Positions 45,546 to 56,700 of a stretch of DNA of 64,000 nucleotides are shown here, in pieces. How positions within the stretch are numbered: the first letter of the stretch is position 1; every line of letters begins with the position of its first letter. The position numbers and the translations under genes were made by a program. The notes under the pieces are model-generated. The model was given only the letters and a program-made list of their open reading frames with translations, ran no database searches and was not told the origin of the DNA. This DNA comes from Hermatobates lingyangjiaoensis (taxonomy: Eukaryota; Arthropoda; Insecta; Hemiptera; Hermatobatidae): NCBI GenBank assembly GCA_026182355.1, contig JAPFBL010000069.1, forward strand, positions 310,001 to 374,000, written 5' to 3'.

Positions 45546-46620
45546 GAAACACAGAAGTGGAGACGTGAAAGCATTCACAGACAGACACAAAGTCAAAGTA
45601 ATGAATAAATTTAAATTAATAAATTTATATATACCCTCCAAATATGACTATCCAACGCTTAATCTACCTATTTTTAACCGATTTCATTACTTACTACCTC
45701 TTGTGCTTTTGGTAATGATATATTAAGAAAGTAATAGTTTTAGTACTAAATAAAGTTTGATTGATGTATTTTTTTAGATGGATACATTAGAATTTTTTTT
45801 TGTTGAATAAAAAGGCTAAATTTTACTTGCCTTGAATAATAAATTATATGATAAAAGAAAAATTAAATTTTGGTGATAACGATGAAATGTGTTGGTTGGA
45901 TATTAAAGGCTCTGAATTCCTTTTGAGAGTCCATGGACAAGGCTGGTCGTTCTTCTCTTCAATTTAGCCTTATTGGGATCGATTCAGCAGGACCTGCGGA
46001 GAATACTAAATAATTTTGAAACGCAATAACTAACCGGGTTTTAGGGCCAGACTTTTGTCCCCACAAATAGATAAAACTTATCATGGGGCGGATGTTCAAG
46101 TCCCGACTTCCCTGATAACGACATTTCTATTTGCTTGACCAAATTACGCAACTTGTACTTCAATAGAACGAGAGAGAAGTTTTACTAACTGAGCTTAGCT
46201 ACTTTTTACTTTATCTGTAAAGCAAATACAGAGTTTTAAATCTATTCAAAATTTATTTGTATCTTCTTTTTCATACCTTTTTCAAGTATTCCTTATTTGT
46301 ATGATAGATTGAATAATAATTTTGCAAAAATAAGGTATTGGCTTTCCATTTTGATTAGATTTACAATTCTTAGTTTTTAAAGTTAAATACGATCCACTAA
46401 AACGTAATGACTTGTTTCAGTTGTGCTACAACCATCCTTAGGTTGTTTACTATGTGTGCCTGTTTACTGACTTGTGGAAGTAATCAAAGAAAATATACGA
46501 TTAATCCAAAAATAAAATGACGATGAAGTGTAACTAAGTTTTGACTGTTTTCATCAATTAAATTGCTCATTATGGTTAAAACGTTTGGTATCATGCATTC
46601 TAATTGTTTAACCAATTGAT
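45546..46620. other. AT-rich stretch, nothing firm
   Basis: A tRNA-B-box-like string, GATGTTCAAGTCCCGA, is at about 46091 without a matching A box in phase. No supported feature. Confidence 0.35.
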
Positions 46621-46621
46621 C

Positions 46622-46938
46622 TTGGGTTAGGTTAGGATGCAGTGATAATCTTACAAGACAACACACGTTGGCCCTTTGTAATACCACATAATGAAGATTC
46701 TATTGTACCTTGGGACTCCTAAATTTTCCCTATCTCAAGTGTATTTTGATTAGAGTCTTTAAGGAGTGCCTTACATCATACAGACTTGCTACCGACTTCT
46801 TAACATCTTCTCAGAAGGATGACTTAAAGTAATTCATTCTCCTCCCGCGTGAATAAATCAAGGACCAGAGTGAGTATTGAACCCCTGTTCTACCAGTCCA
46901 GAAGCGAGCACGTTCCTACTGAGCTATCCTGGTCCCCA
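46622..46938 (-). repeat. tRNA-derived SINE copy
   Basis: On the minus strand the A box region, CCAGGATAGCTCAGTAG, lies at 46933-46917 and a decayed B box, GGGGTTCAAT, at 46884-46875. The body matches the 32.9-kb copy (TGGCCCTTTGTAATACCACA on the plus strand). The end has CCTAACCTAACC on the minus strand. About 315 bp, one of the most complete copies. Confidence 0.85.
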
Positions 46939-46939
46939 T

Positions 46940-48190
46940 CGATTCATCTTAATTGTGTTGATTGTTGTCTGTAATTCTCCCATGTAATAGTAAAATGTCA
47001 TTGAATGTTTGATTTTTTTATTTAAAATAAAAAATCATTATAAGGATTAAAAAATAAAAATACAACAGAATATTATTAATTGTACATTACAGAATCGGAA
47101 TATTTATGATCCGAAATTTTTCAGTATTCCTAATGAGGGTGTCAACTAAGAAGTTTTAACGTAACAAATGAGCTGTAAATTGCAGCTTTTGAGGAGAGAA
47201 AATTTAATGTGATCTGGCAGTCAAATGTTGAAATAGAAATGTTGAACTATATAATAGCCGTCTGTAAAAAAATTGTTTGGCAGAAGAAATTGTGCAACAT
47301 TAGATAATTCAATATAATTTCATATGAGAGTGCTGTGCAAGCTGAGTTTTAAGGACAATATTGTGGTTATGAAAAAGAGAAATATATATATACCATATAA
47401 GACTTATTTTGTAAAGTGAATGACTTTCTGCTGAGCGTGGAATTCATTAGGAAAAGTAATTACTTCATTCAACGAGGTCAAGGAGGCTTGCTTTTGTGGT
47501 ATTCTACTTTTCTTTTTCTTTTTTGTTGGTTTTCAAGCATTATAGGAAAGTAAATTTTTTCATAGGATTTTATAAAAAAAATATTAACATTTTTATTACA
47601 TGACAGAATGAAAATATTTCATATATGTATGTTAATATAATATATTATTTGTATGATATAATTTCATTATGAAAATGATAATAATATTTGATCTCAAATA
47701 AGTGTCTTAAATTATTTAAATAGAGTTTTTATTTAAAACATTTTTCACAGGCTAACTCTAGTAGTAAGAATTTATTGAATAAGAAAAACGTTGAACTATT
47801 ACACTACTGGAGGACTAATAACCTTAAGAGCACAAAACAATGCTGTAAACCGTTGTTAACTTGTTAGTTTTCTACTAATATATAAGTTTACAGTTCTTTT
47901 CTTGAATTAATTCGTACATGTGCTTGCGAAAAAGGTTTTAAACGAAATGCTAGTATTTGAGAGTTTGATATATAAGTTCATAGTATTTTTTTATTCAATC
48001 AATTGTTACCTCTGCCTGTTAAATGATACGTTGATATTTGAGAGTTTGATTTCACAAGTGCAAAGCTAACGTTATTCACCTTTTATTCTATCAGACCCTC
48101 GTTATAGATTTCTATGTCACATATGTTACTACTTTTGTATTTATATATATGCCAAAATATTTATATATATTTATATATATAGAGAAAAAG
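46940..48190. other. AT-rich stretch, nothing seen
   Basis: Short TA-rich tracts near 48140-48206. No other feature. Confidence 0.4.
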
Positions 48191-48207
48191 AGTATATATA
48201 TATATAT

Positions 48208-48410
48208 AAAGATTTCACATAAACACGTGAAATAACAATCAATGATCAAACCACAATAATAAAATGGGAAAACAAGACTAAGATCTTTCAACCGTAACAA
48301 GCGGTCTTCGTCAGAGTCGTCAGGGTTTTTGAGTCTGACGAAGACCGCTTGTTACGGTTGAAAGATCTTAGTCTTGTTTTCCCATTTTCTTATTGTGGTT
48401 TGATCATTGA
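48208..48410. repeat. HP-1 foldback element, nearly perfect, tail on left
   Basis: A (TA)n tract is followed by AAAGATTTCACATAAACACG (outer extension, left only). The arms then match almost base for base: left CAACCGTAACAAGCGGTCTT, right AAGACCGCTTGTTACGGTTG. The loop is about 15 bp. The right side ends at GTTTGATCATTGATATATA in another (TA)n tract. High arm identity means recent insertion or arm homogenisation. Confidence 0.95.
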
Positions 48411-48436
48411 TATATATATATATATATATATATATA
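48411..48436. repeat. (TA)n microsatellite between hairpins
   Basis: TA tract of about 26 bp joining two HP-1 copies. Confidence 0.9.
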
Positions 48437-48642
48437 CATGTTTAAACCACAACAAGAAATGAGGAAAACCAATTAAGATCTTTCAACCCAAAAAGCGGTC
48501 TTCATCAAAGACAAAAACCCACTGACTCTGGGTCAATCAGTCAGTAGTTGAGTTTTTGACTCTGACGAAGACTGTTTGTTACAGTTGAAAGACCTTAGTC
48601 TCTTTTTCCCTTTTGATATTGTTGTTTGATCATTGGTATATA
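48437..48642. repeat. HP-1 foldback element without a clear tail
   Basis: The left arm starts at CATGTTTAAACCACAACAAG and the right arm ends TTGTTTGATCATTGGTATAT. The right core reads CTCTGACGAAGACTGTTTGT then TACAGTTGAAAGACC. Neither side has the usual extension, unlike most copies. Confidence 0.85.
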
Positions 48643-48650
48643 TAACTTGA

Positions 48651-48712
48651 TTTGACAATGAACACATAAAATAAAATTCAACGTCTAAATCATTGTAACA
48701 TTTTCAAAAAGA
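48651..48712 (+). repeat. HP-1 left-arm fragment with extension
   Basis: AACTTGATTTGACAATGAAC, then AAAATTCAACGTCTAAATCA. It is cut off before the inner arm. Confidence 0.65.
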
Positions 48713-48777
48713 TGGCTAAATGCTTGCTCTTGTCGGAGATCAAGTGATGTATAGATAAATACATATATGCTTGAAAG

Positions 48778-48784
<7 letters not shown>

Positions 48785-48815
<31 letters not shown>
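48785..48815. repeat. (TA)n microsatellite
   Basis: TA tract of about 30 bp in front of the next HP-1 copy. Confidence 0.9.
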
Positions 48816-48819
<4 letters not shown>

Positions 48820-49034
48820 ATTTCACATAAACACGTGAAACAACAATCAGTGATGCACCACAATATGAAATGAGAAAACAAGACAGGTCTTTCAATCGTA
48901 ACAAGCGGTCTTCGTCAGAGTCAAAAACCAAACTGGAGTTTTTGCAGTTGTGTTTTTGATTCTGACGAAATCCGCTTGTTACTGTTGAAAGATCTTAGTC
49001 TTGTTTTCCCATATCATATTGTGGTTTGGTCATA
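48816..49034. repeat. HP-1 foldback element, tail on left
   Basis: Extension AAAGATTTCACATAAACACG, then GATGCACCACAATATGAAAT. The right core is TTCTGACGAAATCCGCTTGT then TACTGTTGAAAGATC. The right side ends GTGGTTTGGTCATATATA without extension. Confidence 0.92.
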
Positions 49035-49324
49035 TATATATTAAATATATAGATAATTTTGTCACATGGATATAAAGGTAGACATATATAGTTTATATAC
49101 ATTATTTTATGTATATTAACTACACATGTGTATCTATATAGTTTTTTTGATAACTTCTATATATTATGTTTTTTCATCCATATTTGAATAGTTAGTTATT
49201 GAATTGTTTTAATCATGAAGGACTACAAAAGTTTGCTGGTAGTACACCAGTAATTTGGCGTAAATTAAAATAAATCTATTGGAGAGTACAGAAGACTGTT
49301 AGGTGTGTATTTATTAGTGAGATA
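49035..49324. other. AT-rich stretch, nothing seen
   Basis: No feature that I can support. Confidence 0.35.
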
Positions 49325-49511
49325 GTTAAGTGGAGAAATCGGATTGAGGCAGCAGGGTGGGTCCAAGGCCAGTGTCTCTTCTATTGACCTACTTGTGGGA
49401 CCTCTTGGAAATGCTCTACACCTGACACCTGGCCCTGCCTACCTCCTGCTCTGGCCACGGCCTATTGTCGCCGCCCTAGCGGACCTTCGCCTACCCCTCG
49501 TCTTACTTTAG
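49325..49511 (+). other. GC-rich island, possible exon
   Basis: A GC-rich block with one + frame open for about 60 codons to a TAG at 49509 (IGLRQQGGSKASVSSIDL, LVGPLGNALHLTPGP, then a Leu/Ala-rich end). A CAG|G junction at 49355 could be an acceptor, but the upstream tract is not pyrimidine-rich. I recognise no domain. Confidence 0.25.
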
Positions 49512-50530
49512 TCCAACCAAACACTTTATTTAACATTTCATTTTCCTTAAGGTGGAATCATTCACAGATGGTATCCAACTTACTATATGCGCGAGTTACG
49601 ACGGTTAAGTCTTCATAACCGGATAACTTAGTGGTTTTCTAGTTTAAATAATTATATTATCTTTATCATTAATTAGTCAACTACGAGGTCCATACTGATT
49701 TTTTTTTAATATATATCTAAAAGCATCTCTCATAATGGTTTGACACTTTAAATACCTTATCTGCCAATCGTTTGATTCTATTTGATCTGAGATCAAATAA
49801 GTGTAGCTTAAAGTTTTCAACAAAGGAGAGATTTTCATCTTTCTAAACTGTGTTTCATTATTAAAATTTAATTAACTTAGTAACCTATTTATAAAGAGAG
49901 ATGTTTTAAAGAGAGATATTTATAAAGACCTATTTTACCGTCTAAGATATCGTATTAAAATGATAAAGTATGATTAAATAGTATTAGACATGCATAAAAA
50001 TGATAAAGAAACAGTAAACAGCTTGTATAATATGGAATTAAATAAAAAAAAAAGTTGCATGCAACAGACTGATATTATGCATCCTAGAGTATAACCGTTG
50101 GCTATTTTGTGTGGGAACATAATGACCCGACTTACGACCAAACCGACTTACGACGGGTCTATCAGAACCGAACCCAGTCGTAAGTCGGATACCACCTGTA
50201 TTCTTAAAGTTTTTAACAATCTTCATTCTAACTTCAAACTTTGATGCCGTCAACTTAACAATTATTTAGTGCCAGTTGTTAACATTAAAACTTTATTTTC
50301 TTGGAAATTTATTAAAAAAAAAATATTTTCAATAAAAGGAAAACTGTTAATAAAAAATATGATATAATGTTGAGAATTGTTAATAGGAACTCCATTAAAG
50401 TGTTATTTTAAATATTTCACTTGGAGCTCTGTTGATTTTGTTTCGAATAACGTTTATCTTTGTGTTGTATTATTTGATAAGTAAAAATATAACCCTATCA
50501 GACTTATTAAATACTACTTTTTAACTGAGG
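49512..50530. other. AT-rich stretch, nothing firm
   Basis: 50100-50200 has a small inverted repeat (ACGACCAAACCGACTTACGA and its partner CAGTCGTAAGTCGG), possibly part of an unrecognised DNA element. No supported feature. Confidence 0.35.
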
Positions 50531-50534
50531 AACT

Positions 50535-50728
50535 GTAAAAGAACAGCAAAAAGCACTCTTTATAGACAGTATTTCAATAGACAGATGGAAAGAGAGAGAG
50601 TGAGGAGAGATCACATTCCATCTGTTCCACCATTTAGAAGACATCAGTCTATCTCTCTTCATCTTTTATCTCCTTCTGGCAAACTATATTTTAAAATATC
50701 TACTACCCTAAGTGTCTTTTCTGTTCTA
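50535..50728. repeat. diverged HP-3-like foldback
   Basis: AGACAGATGGAAAGAGAGAG on the left is loosely complementary to CAGTCTATCTCTCTTCATC on the right, and GAACAGCAAAAAGCAC to AGTGTCTTTTCTGTTC. The core is degraded. Confidence 0.5.
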
Positions 50729-51789
50729 AGTTAACCTTAGTCCATATAATCAACAAAAGTTGATAATTTGTAGTTAGAACCAATAAGTTAGTTAATATAG
50801 CCATGATTATTCCTTTCATGTTATAATATTTAATTCTCCTATTTTATCATTACATTTAGCTGTTATAAATTGATATTTACCACCTTGAAAACATAGAAGA
50901 GGATATAAATAAATGCTCTGCGGCCCTTCACTTGATATCAAACATTTATTTGCTCTCTGGTGACATAAAGTGAAAGCCCTCAGAGCATTATTTCCAACAT
51001 TTTTATTGTGATTCTTCTGCTTTTATATATACATACAACACAAATCACTGAAACATATATCTATATGTTTCGTTGTCAACGATTTATCTCGTTGTCCAAG
51101 AATAGTTTTTTTCCGTTTTTCTGTAGATTTTGAGGAGTAGAGAGAGAAGGAGAGAGTCTATGTGTGTATCCCTTATCATATTTGTTTTTTTTTTATGTTG
51201 AAAATAGCATGAAGGCAATATAATGAAAATATAAGTCTTTCTCTTCTCTTTTATTTTTGAGTTTTCGCTTTAAGTAATATTTGAGCCGCTTATTTTGAAA
51301 GTACCCTAATTCCATTTATGTTAAAATCGAGATATTTAAGGGTTTGCGTTTTACAAAATTTAAAAATATTGTCATTTTATTTATCAACTAATTTTTGTTA
51401 TAAAAAAACTTAGTAATTTTAAATAAATTTTGTACAATTTGCTGCAAAAGGTAAAGATAACGTAAAAATGTAATTATTTAAATAGCTAGCTAAATTTTTT
51501 TGGAAAATGGAATTAGGCCACTTTCAAAATAAACGGCTCATTTGTACTTATGTTAGCCAATCGTCAGTTTACAAGCATTCGTTCTATCAGCGTGCTGCTT
51601 TCCCCCCTATCTTCTTTCTCCTGATAGATGTTAGACCAAAAGTTAGAGACTGTAAATATGTTTATCTATTATTCTTTTTAGTTATATTAGACTATTATTA
51701 CCATGCTTTTGATAGATTTCGATTATTTACTACACGATCCGGACCCTTTGTCACTCAGTGTTAAGAAATTATAGCAACATTTAATAATA
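50729..51789. other. AT-rich stretch with HP-3-like half
   Basis: 51590-51662 (TCTTCTTTCTCCTGATAGAT, then GTTAGACC, AAAAGTTAGAGACTGTAAAT) resembles an HP-3 right arm whose GAAA is replaced by AAAA. The rest shows nothing. Confidence 0.4.
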
Positions 51790-52055
51790 TTGTAGGGTAA
51801 AAATCTAATGAAATGGTCTCCACATATAAAACGTTTAATGATATAAACAACGCGTTTCGAAGACGTAGTGTTCTTCCTCAGGCATTAACTAAAAAATACA
51901 ATGACACCAGAGAGTTGATCATTGACATGATTGATGGTGTCATTGTATTTTTTAGTTAATGCCTGAGGAAGAACACTACGTGTTCGAAACGCGTTGTTTA
52001 TATCATTGAACGTTTTATATGTGGAGACCATTTCATTAGATTTTTACCCTACAAT
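51790..52055. repeat. HP-4 foldback element, near-perfect
   Basis: Arms of about 120 bp, nearly identical, from TTGTAGGGTAAAAATCTAAT to GATTTTTACCCTACAA, with a loop of about 25 nt (51912-51937). The right arm reads GCCTGAGGAAGAACACTACG then TGTTCGAAACGCGTTG: CTGAGGA, A, GAACAC..GTGTTC stem, GAAA. Both ends are symmetric, with no one-sided tail. A transcript would form a long double-stranded hairpin. Confidence 0.95.
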
Positions 52056-52655
52056 GAGTAAATACCACATAATAACTGATTGCACTACATTAGAATTTAA
52101 TAATATGCATTCACTGAATGTGATTGATAGGAATAACTGTTATAGCTATTTCTTATTATTAAGCCATGAATACAAAATTCTTGTGAGCGTTTGATTTAGA
52201 TTTTTAACATTAACCAAGATATATACATAATAATTTTATATAATAAAACAAAAAATCATTTAAAAGTAAAAATTTAATGTATTTTATTAAATAAATAAAT
52301 GAAACATATTTAAAACTAGCAAAACCTATGAATTGAAATATTTAATTTATTTTACCCAACATAAAATAACTTTATTAAAAGTAATGTATCTTTATAATAT
52401 TACCGTAGGACAATCGTATTTAAGCTGGCATCAAGTTTATGTATAATTTATTCAAGTTTATGGTCCTAAAATTATTCATTTTAAACCTCTAATGTAATAT
52501 TTTATTGTATATAATTTCGAAATTTCATACATCTGTTTAATGCTTAACTTCCAGATACTGTTATTAAATCAAAACGTTGACTTTGGATTGATTTGAGCCA
52601 AGAAAACTGACCAATCCCTGATATAAAACAAATAAAAGTTGTTGTTTATATATGT
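52056..52655. other. AT-rich stretch, nothing seen
   Basis: No feature that I can support. Confidence 0.4.
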
Positions 52656-52656
52656 A

Positions 52657-52765
52657 TAACAATAATTAACAGTAAATACGTGAACTAACAGAAACATTGT
52701 CTAAACATACAATAAGATTTCCAAAAATGGGACTGGGATCTTACGTAGAAAAACTCGTTAGGTTT
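52657..52765 (+). repeat. HP-1 left arm alone, with extension
   Basis: AACAATAATTAACAGTAAAT, then CATTGTCTAAACATACAATA and GGGACTGGGATCTTACG. No right arm follows. Confidence 0.6.
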
Positions 52766-54465
52766 ATGCTATATCCTAAATAGATTTTACGAGTTATTAA
52801 TTTTACTTGACTTGAGTTGAAGAATTTTTAATTCTTCTTTCTGTTTAATGCCATTATTTGTAAAGTATTATATTACTTACTGTTTTCTTTAATATTTACT
52901 TGAATAATTTGCCATAAGCTGGAATTAACAGGTATTCCAATTTTCACCTATGTGCAAAACATTTAAACAAGAACATCAGAGCTTTATAAGTATATATAGC
53001 TAGCATAAATAGATGTGTAAGTTTGTATGTATATATGTGTGTGTATGTGTATATGCGGTTGGGGGTTATGAGATTTGAAGTGTTCTCCTTTGAGGTGAGA
53101 AGATCGAATATATCTCCCTGCCAGAGCACTGCTTCGTCATGTCACTGTAGTTACTGGCCTCGCACTCTCAGTTTATCATCAATTTCCTTGTAAGCTGTTA
53201 GCTTTTCAAGATGCTCTTGAGACAATCTTCACAGTGTTCCATACTAGTAGGTCAATAGCTCTCCTTGAGAGTTTTAACACATCTTTCAGTCTTCCAATAA
53301 ACCCTTTATAAATCTCCTATTCAGTTCATTAAATCTTGTATATAACAATATATCGCCTTATGAAATTCTACTGCTAATGACAGCAGTAAACAATATTTCT
53401 TAAAATTTTTTATTGCGTAAAAAAAGGTGTAATAATAATTGGTGTATTAAAGAATATGCGTGTATTTTACCTACCTACCACTGTAAAAGTAGAAAGATTT
53501 AAAGTTTCTACAAGAAGTTAAGGTAAACTAATGACGAATGAAAAATGGCCGTACGTCTAAGGGGCACATTGGATGGAACAGTCCCTGACTAAAGGTTATT
53601 TACTAACAGTGTGTGTTCTTTGCAAGTATTAATATCAGTTTAGAAGTAAAGGAAAGCTACGACGAAACAATAATGTGGTACTAAGTATACATTTTTAGCG
53701 ATTACGAGGGTAAATGATTTTACGGGAAATTAGGGGATCAGTCGAAAGAAGCATATCAAGAAAAACAAACTTTAAGGGTGTGATCATTATTGTTCATAGA
53801 ATTGTAATGCATTGTTTGAAAAGAGCTATAAGAAGACTGAGTGTTTATCAAAGGTTTTCTGCTTTTTAAATTAAAGTTTTCACCAATCGAAGGGGTTTTA
53901 AACCACAAAACACTGGGTGAGATGAATTTGACATATCTGAGCAGTGTTAGTTTGTAGCTATTCACTTATAGCGGGGTCTAAAAATAACCTGTTACCTCAA
54001 GGGTAAATATCATAAATATCCCATAGTGCTTTTCATTTTATTGATAAGAAAAAGAAATTAAGATAAGATTTTACAAAAACCTTATATTTCTAACAGTGGC
54101 TTATCTTTGAAGGGGGTATGGAGGTGACACCTCGCTAAAAAGACATTAAGCTGTGGCAGTTTTTTTGTTTTAGCCATATTAAAAAAAGTACTTTATAAGT
54201 GTTTTACTTTTTTTATACCCTGTAATTGATAAAAGCCGTACTTGATTTGGGTTCGTTTTAAAAAGACAGTCAATTGAGTATTGATAATGGTGGAGAAATC
54301 TGAAGTATTACCTTTTCTTCGTGGAATTCGCACGTAATTTCCAGTTACTGAATCCCTCACGGGCCAATTATTAGTCAGGTAACTCAGAAGCCATTTGACG
54401 ATACATCAGAATTTTAAATGCTGATAAGAAACAGCTGTGTCTTAAAACCGTTTACGTAAGCATTG
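52766..54465. other. AT-rich stretch, nothing firm
   Basis: A short TG/TA tract lies near 53020-53060. No supported gene or element. Confidence 0.4.
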
Positions 54466-54469
54466 TGGT

Positions 54470-54560
54470 CTCGTCTGTGACTATAGTCAGGTTGTTAAAA
54501 CCAATTTTATCACTGAATTAGGTAGCATTGAGCCTGGTTAGTGCTTGGATGGGTGACATC
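54470..54560 (+). repeat. 5S-rRNA-derived sequence
   Basis: GTCTGTGACTATAG, then TATCACTGAATTAGGTAGCA, TTGAGCCTGGTTAGTGC and TTGGATGGGTGAC follow 5S rRNA from its 5' end through the internal control region (GTCTACGACCATA.., GATCACCGAAGTTAAGCA, GGGCCTGGTTAGTAC, TTGGATGGGTGACC). Substitutions and a missing 3' third make it a pseudogene or 5S-derived SINE head. Confidence 0.8.
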
Positions 54561-56510
54561 AGTGATATTGTCAAAAGTGATAATTTTGTTCAATGGTTTC
54601 AATGGTTGCTTAATCATTTATGAGACCCTTTAAAAAACCCAAAAATTGTTAAACCTCTATGGGGGTCAGCTTTAGGAGTAAAAAAAAAAAATAAAAACCA
54701 CTCAGGTTTTAAAAACCTGATTTTTAAAAAAAATAAAAACCAGTTATATGACATTATGGTTTTATATAGATTAGGAAGAACTTAAGGGACAAGCCATTAA
54801 GCAAGAATGCAAGAACACTTCCCAGGGAATGGAGCAAAACATCCTCCGCTTATTTGTTAACTATTGCTATCAAATTCAGATCAAGACAGGAAAAAGGCTA
54901 GACAATGGATTTTACAATCAAAAACTCTTTTATTTTCACAAAGATTGACAATTTCACCTATGTTTTCAAACGTCACTACTACCATTGTTTAAAGATAATG
55001 AAGTCAAATATATAAAATTGAATAAAAACACAAGGTTGGCATATATTTTTGAAAATTTAACTACGTGATTAAACGAAGAATTCTTTTGGGAAAGTATTAT
55101 GCCAACTCTAAATCCAATAATAGTGCCCATTAGTGAATTGTTTTTCTCCTGAGTTCTGACAAGGCATTTGTTTGTCGCGATATTATTAATCTCCTTATTT
55201 AAACCTCATTTCCTTAACTTGTTTTGTTCATATTTTTCCAGGAATAAATAATTATCTCAGCCATTAAGAGTTATTTCTTAATAATACTCTAAAATTCCAC
55301 TTATCTTAAAAGGGTAATATTAATAAATTAATAATTCAATTCCCAGGAATTATTTCAATATTACTAATTTGATGATTTGTGTTTCAATAAAGAAATGTCC
55401 AAGACAAAAATTTACAAAACTCAACGTATCTTACGAGAGAAGGAGGGAGGTATACTATTTATTTACTAAATATATAACATTTGTATATAAATATTATGTA
55501 ATGTAATAATTTAATTTTCACAATAAATGCATACACCTGAAATCAATAAAATCGCTGATTTTATTATATAAAGAAAAAAAAAAGTAACAAGTGTGACTAT
55601 TTTTCCATTGTTCCTTGTCAAACAAAACATTTTCTATCCATAGATTGCAGAAGTTATATTACAGTTTTTCATGCTTTTTTTTTTTTTGATCTACAATTTA
55701 TGTAATCCAACAGATATTTAAGAGAGTTTCAAAATTGGTTCATTAGAATGTCAAATTCATAGCATTGATCTCATGTTTTAAATATTTACTGTACATATTG
55801 GAATACAAGCTTCGAGCCATTATCCTGGTGAGATATTAACTGAAAATATTTTAATGGTGCATAGCCAACAAATTTCTTATTTTCTTACATTTATTTAGTA
55901 ACATTCCCCTATAACTTTTATTAGTAATCTCTTATGATATTTAGTTTAGGGCAGTTTTGTTCGGCCATATTCAGTTGGTTATCTTTTAACTTGTTATTTC
56001 ACCCATAATAGTAAACCCTTTCAATGTATAAATGAGTATTGTGAAGACAGGTATATAAATACTGTTTATTAATCAGGAGATTTCCTTCAAAACTTGATAT
56101 TTTTGGTAATGGAGAAAGTATTTACTGATTTAACAGGTCTCTTCTTCTTTACACGCAGTTCAAATTTCTTTAGAATTACTTTACTTTTCAATATTAATCA
56201 TTCGTGTTGAGTGCAGACAACATACTATATTTCGTTTGTTTGAATATTTCTACATCTACTTTTTTTTCAAAAGGAAATCATCACTTATAATTCCTCCCTG
56301 TAGATCAGTGTATGTTATTGCTGTTATATGTAATGTTGTCATTCTAAAAGATAACATAAAAATAACTAAATAAATCAATTCTATGAAATACATAACATGT
56401 TGTTTTGTTTCCAGCAACCTTAGAGGCTTTCCACATACCTATAGGCTTTGGCTCTTTATTCTGTTTTCCAAGTGGAAAATGAAGTTTATTTAATATTTAT
56501 CAACTATTTT
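54561..56510. other. AT-rich stretch, nothing firm
   Basis: 54655-54745 has an A-rich run with a small inverted repeat around TCAGGTTTTAAAAACCTGA. No supported gene. Confidence 0.4.
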
Positions 56511-56544
56511 ATCATCGTTCTAGCCACATTCCCGATTTGATTTT

Positions 56545-56700
56545 GCATTGTGAGTTCTAAATTTTACCTGACTTAAGTTTATAAGGTAGGGATTTTTAAT
56601 GAGTACCTGACATCGGACTGACAGCTTTACGAGATGCATAAGATTTTTCATCATCATAGTCAAGATTTGAATCTTTAATCTTGAATACTAAAGACAAGCA
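56545..56700 (-). repeat. tRNA-SINE body fragment
   Basis: GTGAGTTCTAAATTTTACCT, TTTTTAATGAGTACCTGACA and CGGACTGACAGC match the body of the SINE at 32.9 and 33.7 kb. The tRNA head is missing. Confidence 0.65.

Noticed and set aside
46085..46105. B-box-like GTTCAAGTCCC suggesting another SINE
   Set aside because: No A box at the right distance on the same strand and no body match.
48690..48931. Short minus-strand frames over the HP-1 and (TA)n tracts
   Set aside because: The predicted peptides are IYIYIY runs from (TA)n joined to hairpin arms; they have no coding meaning.
54470..54560. Functional 5S rRNA gene
   Set aside because: Many substitutions, an altered middle part and no 3' third or terminator at the right distance.
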